This document shows positions 19,032 to 29,249 of a stretch of 64,000 bases of DNA, piece after piece. Source of the stretch: Hyphomicrobiales bacterium (GTDB lineage: Bacteria; Pseudomonadota; Alphaproteobacteria; Rhizobiales; Xanthobacteraceae); contig WHTP01000006.1 of assembly GCA_009377695.1 (NCBI GenBank), positions 1 to 64,000 on the forward strand, in the 5' to 3' direction. Every line of letters starts with the position of its first letter. Within the stretch, counting starts at the first letter, position 1. The position numbers and the translations under genes were made by a program. Under the pieces are notes generated by a model. That model made no database searches and was not told the origin of the DNA. It saw only the letters and a program-made list of their open reading frames with translations.

Positions 19032-19128
19032 GGATGTCAGTGGCCCATGCAACCTCAATAGAAGTCATTGGCGCAAATTTCCCATGAGCGGAACGGGGCT
19101 GGCGCCGCGCGTATTTGCCCGACACTTC

Positions 19129-19170
19129 TTAGTACCCAAGTCCTGGTTATTAGTACGCAAGTCCTGGTTA
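19129..19170. repeat. Tandem 21-bp repeat, 2 copies (ttagtacSCaagtcctggtta)
   Basis: Two adjacent copies differing at one base. Confidence 0.8.
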
Positions 19171-19249
19171 TTTGCCCTGGACAAACATAGTGCGCAGGGA
19201 CCAGTCTTTGCGAACGTTCTTTTGTCATCCCGTCGCCTGGGAGGCTGAT

Positions 19250-20353
19250 ATGATCGATTTCAAGCGACGTGAATTCCTGAAAGCGTCAGCGGCTATTGCC
19301 GCAGCGTCGGCAGCGGGTGGTTTCTCCTGCATCGAGATTGCGAGCGCGGCACCGATCTCTCCGCCGGTCGTTGATCGGGTTGCACTGCGCGTGCTCGTGG
19401 ATGGTGCGAACAATCTGTTCCTGCGCCCTGGCGAAGTAAACGGCGTCAAGATCGAGCCGCCCCCGCGCGGCCAAGATTATCGTCGCACCCTCCATAACCA
19501 GTGGGGCCTGTCGCTGTATCTCGTATCGAGCGTCCGGAACGAGCAACACACAGTGATGGTTGATTTCGGCTATACGCCCGAGGCCGTGATCAACAACATG
19601 GAACTCGTTCGTGCCGACCCGAAGAAGATCGAAGCGCTGATCGTTAGCCACGGTCACTTCGATCATTACGGCGGCTTGATCGGGCTACTGGAAAAGTATC
19701 GTAGCATGCTGCCTGCTGACCTCACCCTCTATGCCGGCGGCGAGGACAATTTTTGCCGTCGGCTCTCCGGACCGCCAGGCAATCTGACCGAGTTCGGTGC
19801 GCTCGACCGGCGCGAGCTAGCCGCGCGCAACGTCAAGACCGTGCTAGCGGAGAATCCCGTTGTCGTCGGCCATGCGTTCACTACCGGAAAAATCAAGCGC
19901 ACCAGCAAAGAGATGGTGCTGCCCAACACCCGCGTCGAGTTCGCCATGAAAGACGGACTCGGCTGCAATGCGGGCCACTATACGCCCGCGGAACTGCAGG
20001 GAAAGATCGTGCCGGACGAGCATCTGCACGAACACGCGACCTGCTTCAATGTGAAGGACCGTGGGCTTGTGGTCATCAGTTCCTGTGGCCACGTCGGCAT
20101 CGTCAATTCGGCGCGGCAGGCGCAGGAAGTCTCCGGCGTGCAAAAGGTGCACGCACTGGTAGGCGGATTCCACCTTGGTCCGGCGCAGCCTGCCTACCTC
20201 AATCAAGTGATCGGCGAGATCAAGGCGCTCAACCCGGACGTGATCGTGCCGATGCATTGCAGCGGCGAGAACTTCATCCGCGCCGTGCGCGAGAGCATGC
20301 CGGACAAGCTCTTGGTCTCCTACACCGGCGCGCGCGTGACCTTCGGCGCGTAA
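19250..20353 (+). CDS. MBL-fold metallo-hydrolase with Tat-like signal
   Basis: RREFLKASAAIAAAS leader; VSHGHFDHYGGL metal-binding motif; C-terminal PMHCSG. Confidence 0.88.
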   Translation: MIDFKRREFLKASAAIAAASAAGGFSCIEIASAAPISPPVVDRVALRVLVDGANNLFLRPGEVNGVKIEPPPRGQDYRRTLHNQWGLSLYLVSSVRNEQHTVMVDFGYTPEAVINNMELVRADPKKIEALIVSHGHFDHYGGLIGLLEKYRSMLPADLTLYAGGEDNFCRRLSGPPGNLTEFGALDRRELAARNVKTVLAENPVVVGHAFTTGKIKRTSKEMVLPNTRVEFAMKDGLGCNAGHYTPAELQGKIVPDEHLHEHATCFNVKDRGLVVISSCGHVGIVNSARQAQEVSGVQKVHALVGGFHLGPAQPAYLNQVIGEIKALNPDVIVPMHCSGENFIRAVRESMPDKLLVSYTGARVTFGA

Positions 20354-20374
20354 CGCGTTCCAGCAGGCGGCGCA

Positions 20375-21004
20375 ATGAGCAAGCTCCTGCTTTCGGCCTT
20401 TGTCGGCGGCATTTTGGTCAGTGCCGCCGGATGGCTGTTGTGGCCTGTGCCCAGGGAACAGGAGCGAACTGCCGCCGAGCTGATGGACGTGGTCATGTGG
20501 GGAAGGGAGCCGATCGGCGGTCCCTTTACGTTGATCGACCACAATGGTCAGCGGCGCACCGACGCCGGCTTTCGGGGCAAGCTGCTCCTGATCTATTTTG
20601 GATTCACGTTTTGCTCCGATAGCTGCCCGACCGATCTCCAGGCGATTGCCGGCGCGGTCGACAAGCTCGGGCCGTTGGGCGAGGCCGTGCAGCCGTTATT
20701 CATCACCGTTAATCCGGAGCTGGACACGCCGGAGCAGTTGAAATCCTACGTCGCGTTGTTCCATCCTCGGATGATTGGGTTGACCGGAGATCGAAAACAA
20801 ATCCGCGACGTGACCCGCGCCTACAAAGTCTATTTCGCCAAGACGACGCCGGCGATACGCGCCGATCCGAGTTTCGATCACGGTGCTTTGGTGTACCTTG
20901 TCGATATCGACGGGCAATATATCGGCTTCTTTCCGCCCGGTACCCCGGCCCACCGCATGGTGGAGGTGCTTCGACCGAAACTCGCCGCCCTGACGCAACC
21001 ATAA
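20375..21004 (+). CDS. SCO1/SenC family protein
   Basis: LIYFGFTFCSDSCPTDLQAIAGAVDKLG: CxxxCP motif; FDHGALVYLVD. Confidence 0.92.
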   Translation: MSKLLLSAFVGGILVSAAGWLLWPVPREQERTAAELMDVVMWGREPIGGPFTLIDHNGQRRTDAGFRGKLLLIYFGFTFCSDSCPTDLQAIAGAVDKLGPLGEAVQPLFITVNPELDTPEQLKSYVALFHPRMIGLTGDRKQIRDVTRAYKVYFAKTTPAIRADPSFDHGALVYLVDIDGQYIGFFPPGTPAHRMVEVLRPKLAALTQP

Positions 21005-21123
21005 AAGGTCCAAGAATTTGCGACGTCCACTCCGGGTCAAAGCGGAAAGTCTCGAACTGAGAAATGCCTTCCGGTTTGCCAATGCGGGCTCCGACGTCTG
21101 CGTTAATGAGTAGCCCGCCGGCG

Positions 21124-22611
21124 CTATCGCCGCCCAGTCGTTTTCGCGATCTCGTCCGCCCACTTCTCCTCGACCGCCTTGCGGCGGTCGGGGCTGGCGG
21201 ATGCCACCTCCGGAAACTCGTGCCGCCAGGACCATGGTCGGCACGCGTTCACGATGGCGCGGGTGCTCTCCCACGGCGGCTCGCGCAGCATCGGATCGAG
21301 CGGCGTCGACCAGGCGCGCTTGATGGTTTCGATATCGACCACCGGGTCGCAGCGCGTCGACATCGCCCAGATCACGTCGTCGAGGTTGGTCGGGTCGATG
21401 TCGCTGTCGACCACGATGATCCAGCGCCCGGCGTAGTTGCCGGAGTGGCAACCCGCGACCAGCATGCCGGCCTGCTGCGCATGGCCGGGATGCATCTGCT
21501 CGACAGACACCACCACGAACATGCGGATGGCGCCGGCTTCGTGGCACCACACGCCCTTCACGCCGGAGAGCCCTGCGCTTTCGATCTCGTCCCAGATCAT
21601 GCCGGACTGCACGATGCATTTGGCGAACGAAACATCCGTGGGCGGCCGCATCGGCGACGCCATCGTGAGGATCGGATCGTTGCGGTGATAGACGCGGCGC
21701 ACGCGCACCACAGGCTCGTCGCGCACGTGGCTCGCGTAGTAGCCGGTGAACTCGCCGAACGGGCCTTCCGCACGCGTCTCGTCGGGGCGAAACTCGCCCT
21801 CGAGCACGATCTCGGCGTTCGCCGGCATTGGCAGCCCGTAGAGCTCGCTCGCAACCGTCTCGTAGGGACGGCCGCGATGGCCGCCGGCATAGGCGTATTC
21901 GGTGGTGCCGTGCTTGATCTCATGGCTGCCGGCGAGAAACAGCACGGGGTCGAGGCCGCAGCAGATCAGCACCGGGCACGGCTTCCCTTGCTTAAAATAT
22001 TTCTCGCGGATCAGCCGGCCATGCTTGCCAGGCGACATCCAGACGCCGGCGTTGTGCTTGTCATGCGCCACCGTGCGATAGGTGCCGAGATTGACCCAGC
22101 CGGTGTCAGGGTCCTGCATGATCACCACGCAGTAGGTGCCGATGTATCGGCCGCCATCCTTCTCATGGACCATCGGCACCGGAAACTTGAACAGATCGAC
22201 GGCGTCGTCGCGGTCGATATTTTCGAGGATCGGCCCGCGCGCCACCGCCACCGGCGGGATCAGTTGGAAGCTGCTCTTCATCCGGTCGCGATAAGCCTTC
22301 ACGATCGTGGTCGGATCATCGCTGTCGGGAAAGCCGAACGAATAGGCGACACGCCGGCAGGAATTGTGCAGGCCCGAAACGATGCGCATCCCCGGTGGAT
22401 AGTCCTTGACCTTATCGAACAGCACCGCCGGCGAGCGGCCCGGATTGGAATGCGCGAAAATCTCCGCCAGCACGCCGATCTCGATATTCCAGTCGGCGCC
22501 GTCGATGCGCGCGAGTTGGCCGATGCGGTCGGCATAATCGATGATATCGCGCACGTCCGGCTGTCGCTCGTTTGATCGAGGCCGGTCTTTGGTGACGTCC
22601 GGGTTCAGCAT
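21124..22611 (-). CDS. UbiD family decarboxylase
   Basis: 495 aa; GTYCVVIMQDPDTGWVNLGTYRTVAHDKHNAGVWM, EGPFGEFTGYY, IIVVDSDIDPTNLDDVIWAMSTRCDP. Confidence 0.92.
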   Translation of the reverse strand: MLNPDVTKDRPRSNERQPDVRDIIDYADRIGQLARIDGADWNIEIGVLAEIFAHSNPGRSPAVLFDKVKDYPPGMRIVSGLHNSCRRVAYSFGFPDSDDPTTIVKAYRDRMKSSFQLIPPVAVARGPILENIDRDDAVDLFKFPVPMVHEKDGGRYIGTYCVVIMQDPDTGWVNLGTYRTVAHDKHNAGVWMSPGKHGRLIREKYFKQGKPCPVLICCGLDPVLFLAGSHEIKHGTTEYAYAGGHRGRPYETVASELYGLPMPANAEIVLEGEFRPDETRAEGPFGEFTGYYASHVRDEPVVRVRRVYHRNDPILTMASPMRPPTDVSFAKCIVQSGMIWDEIESAGLSGVKGVWCHEAGAIRMFVVVSVEQMHPGHAQQAGMLVAGCHSGNYAGRWIIVVDSDIDPTNLDDVIWAMSTRCDPVVDIETIKRAWSTPLDPMLREPPWESTRAIVNACRPWSWRHEFPEVASASPDRRKAVEEKWADEIAKTTGRR

Positions 22612-22966
22612 GTTTTTGTCTCTTGCTTATCCATCGTGGTGACGCACTGCGGAGCATAGCACGCTAGGGCAATGTGTGCGCCCGCGCCGGGACGGAGACG
22701 TGGTGGCTCGCAGGTCGAGCGCATCCTCGATATCTCGTTCGTGGAGCGCGCACTAAGAATTGCGGCCGCAAACCCGCGCGGAATGTGATGGTGCTCGTTG
22801 CCTGCGCTGCCACGGCAAGAAGCCTCAGAAACGCCGGCGCGATTCCCGATCTGCGGGAGCTTGGTCAGAACGAAAAGCAGCTCAAATGCAAAGCACCGCG
22901 GCCGGACCTCAGTGGGTCGCGCGCCGCGGTGCTGCAAAGGCGTCCTTATTGGCAGCGGCCTGACAT

Positions 22967-23209
22967 TCAGCGCCGCAGCCTCGGACCCTGGTACCACGGG
23001 TTCGGCTGGCAAGAGCCGCCGGCCCCGCTAGCCGTGTCGAGGCATTGCTGCATCGAGTAGTACGAACAATCCCACATGCCCGGGCCGGCCACTCCGTCGC
23101 GCAGGCAGTAAGGCCGCGTGGGATTCCCCGGGAACTGTGCACTGGCGGTCTCAACATTGACCGTCACGATCGAGATCGCGGCGGCCAGGCTCGCAAGAAT
23201 CAGGCGCAT
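22967..23209 (-). CDS. DUF3551 domain-containing small secreted protein
   Basis: MRLILASLAAAISIVTVNVETASAQ...YCLRDGVAGPGMWDCSYYSMQQCLDTASGAGGSCQPNPWY. Confidence 0.85.
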   Translation of the reverse strand: MRLILASLAAAISIVTVNVETASAQFPGNPTRPYCLRDGVAGPGMWDCSYYSMQQCLDTASGAGGSCQPNPWYQGPRLRR

Positions 23210-23428
23210 GTCGTCCTCTACGGTCGGGTTCACATCATCAGCAATCGCGCCGCGTTAGTTTCTCCGGAGCGAACTTGGTTCAATCCGGTTGACGTTCTGC
23301 AGGACGATTGTTGAGCACCTGTCTACGTGCGCCCTCCAAGGCAGGCTGTGATGCTCGTCACATTTTGCGCCGTTGACAAGATCGCAGGCTTGCAACAATG
23401 AGCTAGGGTTGCGGAATGATTTTCAGCT

Positions 23429-23602
23429 ATGACGAACTTGTCATCACATTGCGTGTATTCGGGCCTCGTGCTGTTCGGCTGCTTGATCGGCATGGAGCGC
23501 ACGTTCCACGATCGCCCGGCCGCTTTCTTTACGCATGTCCCGGTCTCCTCTGCGATGCTGCCGCAGGCGGGCGAGTTCCGCATCTCCCCGACGGGCAATT
23601 GA
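23429..23602 (+). CDS. Possible 57-aa small protein immediately upstream of the MFS gene
   Basis: Translated by hand: MTNLSSHCVYSGLVLFGCLIGMERTFHDRPAAFFTHVPVSSAMLPQAGEFRISPTGN; below the ORF-track length cutoff. Confidence 0.35.
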   Translation: MTNLSSHCVYSGLVLFGCLIGMERTFHDRPAAFFTHVPVSSAMLPQAGEFRISPTGN

Positions 23603-23608
23603 CATCAG

Positions 23609-24799
23609 ATGCCTTCAAAAACGCGTTGGGGTGCCGTCTTCGTTCTGGTTCTCGCCGGCGTCATCACGGCGTTTCAGATCGGGAAAGCGGCGATCGCGGT
23701 TCCGGTTCTGCAGCGCGAGCTCACCCTTACGTTGGTGGCCGCATCGTGGATTGTCGGAGCGTATGGCCTGATTGGCGCCGTCGCCGGCTTGCCGGCCGGT
23801 ATTCTCAGCTCATTGCTTAGCGCCCACGTCACCCTGATCGCAGGCCTTACGGTTGCCGGCATCGGCAGCCTCGCCGGCGCATTCGCGGACAGCGGCGCCA
23901 TATTGATCGCAACGCGCGTGCTGGAAGGTTGCGGATCGCTCGCTGCTTCGCTTGCGGTCCCACGACTGCTGCGCGCCGTTACGGCGCCGAAAGATCTCGA
24001 GCCCGTGCTGGCTGTGTTTGCCGCGCATCTGCCGTTCGGATCGGTGGTCATGATGCTCGCCGGGCCATACGCGATGACGTTCGGCTGGCAGGCGCTCTGG
24101 CTCATCAACGGCGCGATCGTGCTCGGATACGCCCTGGTGGTCGCCCGCATGCAGTTCGATGAAACCGCAACCACACAAGCCGCAGCGCCGTCCGTGCTGA
24201 GCAATCTCGGCGCGGTGCTGGGCGCTCCGGGGCCGGTGTTGTTGGCGCTGGCGTTCGGCACTTACACCTTTCAATACCTGGCGCTGGCGGGACTGCTGCC
24301 GGCGTTGCTGGTTGACCGCATGGGACTGTCGATCGCGGCAGCGGGAACGGTGAGCGCGATCGCCGTCGCCGCCAACGCGGTCGGTAACATGTCGGCGGGG
24401 GCGCTGTTGCGGTTCGGCGTGCCGGTCTGGAGCATCATGGCCGGTGCGTTTACCTTCGTCGGATTGGCCGCGGTTGGAATTTTCTCCAGCGCCGCGCCGG
24501 TTATGCTGGTTGCAATCCTGGCCGCCGCGAGCCTTGGGCTCACCGGCCTCGTTCCGGGATCGATCTATGCGGCAGCGCCGCGGCTTGCCCCGACCTCGGC
24601 GGTGCTCGCCATCGCGCTTGGCCTGATCAATCAGGTGACCAATCTCGGAAACCTCGCCGGTCCCACCTCGATGGCATTCACCGTGCAGGCGCTGGGCTGG
24701 AGCGGCGCGCCCTTGCTGTTCGCCGGCGTGGCGATCGCAGGCGTAACGATCGCGCTGCTGCTTCGCGCCGTCCTGCGACGCGCGAGTCACTCCGGCTGA
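23609..24799 (+). CDS. MFS transporter
   Basis: 396 aa, about 12 TM segments, WIVGAYGLIGAVAGLPAGILSSLLS. Confidence 0.88.
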   Translation: MPSKTRWGAVFVLVLAGVITAFQIGKAAIAVPVLQRELTLTLVAASWIVGAYGLIGAVAGLPAGILSSLLSAHVTLIAGLTVAGIGSLAGAFADSGAILIATRVLEGCGSLAASLAVPRLLRAVTAPKDLEPVLAVFAAHLPFGSVVMMLAGPYAMTFGWQALWLINGAIVLGYALVVARMQFDETATTQAAAPSVLSNLGAVLGAPGPVLLALAFGTYTFQYLALAGLLPALLVDRMGLSIAAAGTVSAIAVAANAVGNMSAGALLRFGVPVWSIMAGAFTFVGLAAVGIFSSAAPVMLVAILAAASLGLTGLVPGSIYAAAPRLAPTSAVLAIALGLINQVTNLGNLAGPTSMAFTVQALGWSGAPLLFAGVAIAGVTIALLLRAVLRRASHSG

Positions 24800-25770
24800 A
24801 TACCAACTTCCTTGATCAGGCCGGTCCACTTCACGAGCTCGGACTTGACGTAGGCATCGAATTCCTTCGGCCCGGTGTAGAAGACCTCGACGCCGACGTT
24901 GAGCATCCGCTGCTTCACTTCCGGCTTCGAGAGCATCGTCTGCAATTCGCCGGAGATGCGCTCCGCGATCGGCGCCGGCAGACCGGCCGGCGCGAACAAG
25001 CCGGCCCAGGCCAACAAATCGAAATCCGGCATCACGGTCTCATGCAGCGTCGGCACGTCCGGCAACGTGCTGCTGCGCTCCTTGGTGAGCACGGCGAGCG
25101 GACGGATCTTCTGCGTCTTGAGCTGCGGCAGCGCCGTGCCGAAGTCCGGCACCATCAGCGGAACATGTCCCGCGATCAGGTCCGTCATCGCCGTCGGATT
25201 GCTGCGGTAGGGCACGCGGCTGATGTCGATCTTGGTCCGCTGCTTGAGCGCCTCGCCTGCAATGTGACCGGTGCTGTTGCCATGCGCGAAACTAAGCTTG
25301 CCAGGTTTGGCTTTGGCATAAGCGACGAGCCCCTGCATCGACTTGATCGGCAGGTTTGGGTTGACCGCGATCAGGGAGGGAAAGCTGCCGATCCGCGCCA
25401 CCGGCGTGAAATCCTTGATCGGATCGTAGGGCACAACCTTGAACAGGCCGGGCGCGGCGGAATGAGTGGAATTGGTGGTGATCAGAAGCGTGTAGCCGTC
25501 GGGCGCCGCCTTCGCCACGGCGCTCGCCGCCAGCATGCCGCCCGCACCAGCGCGATTCTCAACGACGAACGGCTGGCCGAGAGTCTCCTGGAGATGCGCT
25601 GCGATCGAGCGCGCCGTCGCGTCGGTGACGCTGCCGGCCGCGAACGGCGTGACGATGGTAACGGGGCGGGTGGGATAGTTTTGCGCGTCGGCGCGTGAAA
25701 TCAATGCAGCGAACATTGCGAAGACCGCGAATGCGCCGATCCCGGACCTACAAATAGATTTCTGCATCAT
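24787..25770 (-). CDS. Bug/TctC-family substrate-binding protein
   Basis: YPTRPVTIVTPFAAGSVTDATARSIAAHLQETLGQPFVVENRAGAGGMLAASAVAKAAPDGYTLL. Confidence 0.9.
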   Translation of the reverse strand: MMQKSICRSGIGAFAVFAMFAALISRADAQNYPTRPVTIVTPFAAGSVTDATARSIAAHLQETLGQPFVVENRAGAGGMLAASAVAKAAPDGYTLLITTNSTHSAAPGLFKVVPYDPIKDFTPVARIGSFPSLIAVNPNLPIKSMQGLVAYAKAKPGKLSFAHGNSTGHIAGEALKQRTKIDISRVPYRSNPTAMTDLIAGHVPLMVPDFGTALPQLKTQKIRPLAVLTKERSSTLPDVPTLHETVMPDFDLLAWAGLFAPAGLPAPIAERISGELQTMLSKPEVKQRMLNVGVEVFYTGPKEFDAYVKSELVKWTGLIKEVGIQPE

Positions 25771-25844
25771 TGATCAACCTCCCCGCTCGCCGGCGTTAGC
25801 TCCCGGCGTAACAATAGCAACCGCTCCGCAATGCGGAAGCGCAA

Positions 25845-27239
25845 CTACATCGCCTTGACGATGCTCTCGGTCATCTTCTTGGCGTCGCCGAGCAGCATCA
25901 TGGTGTTGTCGCGATAGAACAGCGGGTTGTCGATGCCGGCATAGCCGGATGCCAGCGAGCGCTTGACGAACATCACGGTGCCGGCCTTCCATACCTGCAA
26001 CACCGGCATGCCATAGATCGGCGATGACTTGTCCTCTTCGGCGGCGGGGTTGGTGACGTCGTTCGCACCGATAACGAAGGCGACGTCGGCCTGCGCAAAT
26101 TCGGAATTGATGTCCTCGAGCTCGAACACCTCGTCGTAGGGCACGTTGGCTTCCGCGAGCAGCACGTTCATATGACCGGGCATGCGGCCGGCGACCGGAT
26201 GGATGGCGTATTTGACCTCGACGCCTTCCTTCTTGAGGTGGTCAGCCATCTCTCGGAGCGCGTGCTGCGCCTGCGCCACCGCCATGCCGTAGCCCGGCAC
26301 GATGATCACCTTGGACGCGTTCTTCATAATGTAGGCGGCATCTTCCGCCGAGCCGATCTTCACCGGCCGCTGCTCCGCCGCGCCGACGGCCGCCGCCACC
26401 TCGCCGCCGAAACCGCCGAGGATCACCGAAATGAAGCTGCGGTTCATGCCCTTGCACATGATGTAGGACAGGATCGCGCCCGAGGAGCCGACCAACGCGC
26501 CGGTGATGATCAACGCGGAATTGCCAAGTGTGAAGCCGATGCCAGCCGCCGCCCAGCCCGAATACGAGTTGAGCATCGAGATCACGACCGGCATGTCGGC
26601 GCCGCCGATCGGGATGATGATCAGAACGCCAAACACGAAGGACGCGAGCGCCAGCAGCCAGAACGCGATGTAGCTTTCGGTGCGCGCGAACCAAATGACC
26701 AGCAGCACGATCGCGAGTGCGAGCGTGATATTGATGACGTGGCGCGCAGTCAGCAGGATCGGCGCGCCGCTCATGCGGCCGGAGAGCTTCAGGAATGCGA
26801 TGACAGAGCCGGTGAAGGTGACGGCGCCGATGGCGGTACCGAGCGACATCTCGACCAGGCTTCCGGTGTGGATATGGCCAACCAAGCCGATGCCGAAAGC
26901 GGCGGGCGCGTAGAGCGCGCCGGCCGCGACCAGCACGGCCGCCATGCCGACCAGCGAATGGAACGCCGCGACCAGTTCCGGCATCGACGTCATCGGCACG
27001 CGCCGCGCGATCACCGCACCGATGCTGCCGCCGATGCCGACGCCGAGCCCGACCAGGACCCAGGCACCGATGCCGGCGGGCGGATGCGACGCCAGCGTGG
27101 TGCCGATCGCGATCGCCATGCCGAGCATGCCGAACAGATTGCCCTGGCGGCTGGTCACCGGGCTCGACAGCCCGCGCAGCGCCAGGATGAACAGGACGCC
27201 GGCGACGAGATAGAGCAGCGCAGTGATGTTGGCCGTCAT
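25845..27239 (-). CDS. pntB: NAD(P) transhydrogenase subunit beta
   Basis: YGMAVAQAQHALREMADHLKKEGVEVKYAIHPVAGRMPGHMNVLLAEANVPYDEVFELEDINSEF; membrane domain. Confidence 0.96.
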   Translation of the reverse strand: MTANITALLYLVAGVLFILALRGLSSPVTSRQGNLFGMLGMAIAIGTTLASHPPAGIGAWVLVGLGVGIGGSIGAVIARRVPMTSMPELVAAFHSLVGMAAVLVAAGALYAPAAFGIGLVGHIHTGSLVEMSLGTAIGAVTFTGSVIAFLKLSGRMSGAPILLTARHVINITLALAIVLLVIWFARTESYIAFWLLALASFVFGVLIIIPIGGADMPVVISMLNSYSGWAAAGIGFTLGNSALIITGALVGSSGAILSYIMCKGMNRSFISVILGGFGGEVAAAVGAAEQRPVKIGSAEDAAYIMKNASKVIIVPGYGMAVAQAQHALREMADHLKKEGVEVKYAIHPVAGRMPGHMNVLLAEANVPYDEVFELEDINSEFAQADVAFVIGANDVTNPAAEEDKSSPIYGMPVLQVWKAGTVMFVKRSLASGYAGIDNPLFYRDNTMMLLGDAKKMTESIVKAM

Positions 27240-27249
27240 CGGCGCGTCC

Positions 27250-27672
27250 CTATTTCTTTTTCTTTTGGTACATGGCGAGCATGCGTTGCGTCACCAGGAA
27301 GCCGCCGAAGATGTTGATCGAGGCGAAGACGAGCGCAATGAAGCCGAGCGCGCGCGCCCAGAATGGTCCGGAGTCGTTTGCGACCAGCGCCACCCCGACT
27401 GCCAGCAACGCGCCAACCACGATCACCGACGAGATCGCGTTGGTGACCGACATCAGCGGTGTGTGCAGCGCGGGCGTCACCGACCACACCACGTAGTATC
27501 CGACGAACACCGCCATCACGAAGATGGAGAGCTGGAACACGAAGGGATCGATGGCGTCGGCGCCGACCGCCTGCATGGCACCTCCGGTCGCGACCTTGAT
27601 GATATCAAGCTGCGCAATTACGACATCGCCGGCTGCCGCTTTTGCGAGGCCGGCGGGTACGATCATCGGCAT
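27250..27672 (-). CDS. pntAB: NAD(P) transhydrogenase alpha-2 subunit (membrane part)
   Basis: [46 protein letters not shown]. Confidence 0.94.
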   Translation of the reverse strand: MPMIVPAGLAKAAAGDVVIAQLDIIKVATGGAMQAVGADAIDPFVFQLSIFVMAVFVGYYVVWSVTPALHTPLMSVTNAISSVIVVGALLAVGVALVANDSGPFWARALGFIALVFASINIFGGFLVTQRMLAMYQKKKK

Positions 27673-27683
27673 AATGGAACTCC

Positions 27684-28817
27684 TCAGGCCGCGCTTTTGG
27701 GCGCGAAGCTCGGATGGACGACGGCGCCGTCGCGCGTGAGCACGGTTGCCTTCACGATCTCGTCGTCCCACGGCACCGCGAGCGACTTCGCGGGCTTGTC
27801 GATCATCAGGTCGAGAAACGTCAGGAGGTTCTTGGCGTAGAGCGCGGACGCGGAGGCGGCGAGACGTCCCGCCACGTTCAAATGGCCGACGATCTTGACG
27901 CCGTTGACCGCAGCGACTTCGCCGGGCTTTGCGCCTTCGACATTGCCACCGCGCTCGACCGCGAGATCGACGATGACCGAGCCCGGCCGCATCGAAGCCA
28001 CCATGTCCTTGCTCACCAGGCGCGGCGCCGGGCGGCCCGGGATCAGCGCGGTGGTAATGACGATGTCCTGCTTCTTGATGTGATCGGCGACGAGCGCGGC
28101 CTGCTTCGCCTGGTACTCCTTCGACATCTCCTTGGCGTAGCCGCCGGCGGTCTCGGCCTGCTTGAATTCGTCGTCCTCGACCGCAATGAACTTCGCGCCG
28201 AGGCTCTGCACCTGCTCCTTCACCGCCGGGCGCACGTCGATCGCGGTGACGACGGCACCGAGCCGGCGCGCCGTGGCGATGGCCTGCAGGCCCGCGACGC
28301 CCACGCCCATCACGAAGACCTTGGCGGCCGGGACCGTGCCGGCGGCGGTCATCATCATCGGCAGCGCGCGGCCATATTCGGCGGAAGCATCGATGACCGC
28401 GCGATAGCCGGCGAGGTTCGCCTGGCTCGACAACACATCCATCGACTGCGCACGGGTAATGCGCGGCATCAGCTCCATCGCAAAGGCGCTCACGCCGGCA
28501 TCGGCCATCGCCTTGAGCGCGGTCTCGTTTCCGTAAGGGTCCATGATGGCGATGACGATCGTGCCCTTCTTGTATTTTGCGAGCTCGATCGCATTCGGGC
28601 GGCGCACCTTGAGCACCACATCGGCGTTGGCCACAGCATCGGCCGCGACCATCGCACCGGCGGCCGTGAACTCACCGTCGGGGATGCCGGATTTAGTACC
28701 GGCGCCGGGCTCGACGGCAACGTCGGCGCCCAGGCTCTTCAGCTTCTTGACGGTATCGGGTGTTGCGGCGACCCGATCCTCGGCCGGATCGGTCTCACGC
28801 GCGACTGCGATGCGCAT
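27684..28817 (-). CDS. pntAA: NAD(P) transhydrogenase alpha-1 subunit
   Basis: [36 protein letters not shown]...[31 protein letters not shown]. Confidence 0.95.
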   Translation of the reverse strand: MRIAVARETDPAEDRVAATPDTVKKLKSLGADVAVEPGAGTKSGIPDGEFTAAGAMVAADAVANADVVLKVRRPNAIELAKYKKGTIVIAIMDPYGNETALKAMADAGVSAFAMELMPRITRAQSMDVLSSQANLAGYRAVIDASAEYGRALPMMMTAAGTVPAAKVFVMGVGVAGLQAIATARRLGAVVTAIDVRPAVKEQVQSLGAKFIAVEDDEFKQAETAGGYAKEMSKEYQAKQAALVADHIKKQDIVITTALIPGRPAPRLVSKDMVASMRPGSVIVDLAVERGGNVEGAKPGEVAAVNGVKIVGHLNVAGRLAASASALYAKNLLTFLDLMIDKPAKSLAVPWDDEIVKATVLTRDGAVVHPSFAPKSAA

Positions 28818-28864
28818 ACTCCCCGCCTCCTTGGTTTGACGGCGAACGCAACGATAGCCTGTTG

Positions 28865-29158
28865 CTAGCCGGCAGCAGTCAGCGCGAGAGCAAGCAGCGA
28901 AACCACCAGCATGACCATGCTGGGCGCCCTGGTCCCGGTGGCGAGGCCGTGGATGGCCACGATGCTCGCCAAGATCATGAGACCGACAGCAACGAGCCAA
29001 TGGGACGTGGTACCGACGATCGCAAGCGCGATCACGATGCTCGCGACGTGGCAGCAGCCGACATAGGCCAGCAATACGAAATTCTTGTAGGTCGACTCGT
29101 GCGCGGGCAGGTCGTTGCCCGTCGCAGCCGCGTATTCGACCTGGCCATGGTCAGCCAT
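28865..29158 (-). CDS. aa3-type cytochrome c oxidase subunit IV
   Basis: MADHGQVEYAAATGNDLPAHESTYKNFVLLAYVG plus TM segments. Confidence 0.85.
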   Translation of the reverse strand: MADHGQVEYAAATGNDLPAHESTYKNFVLLAYVGCCHVASIVIALAIVGTTSHWLVAVGLMILASIVAIHGLATGTRAPSMVMLVVSLLALALTAAG

Positions 29159-29249
29159 CGCGTCCTCCGATCATGTTCCGGCGCGCGGGAATTACCGCAA
29201 ATAGGGAGCAAGGGCAACGGCCAGACCCGATTGCATGGGTATTGCAAGC

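Noticed and set aside
26172-28868. Plus-strand ORFs 26172-27317 and 27714-28868
   Set aside because: Antisense to pntB/pntAA; biased Arg/Asp/His composition
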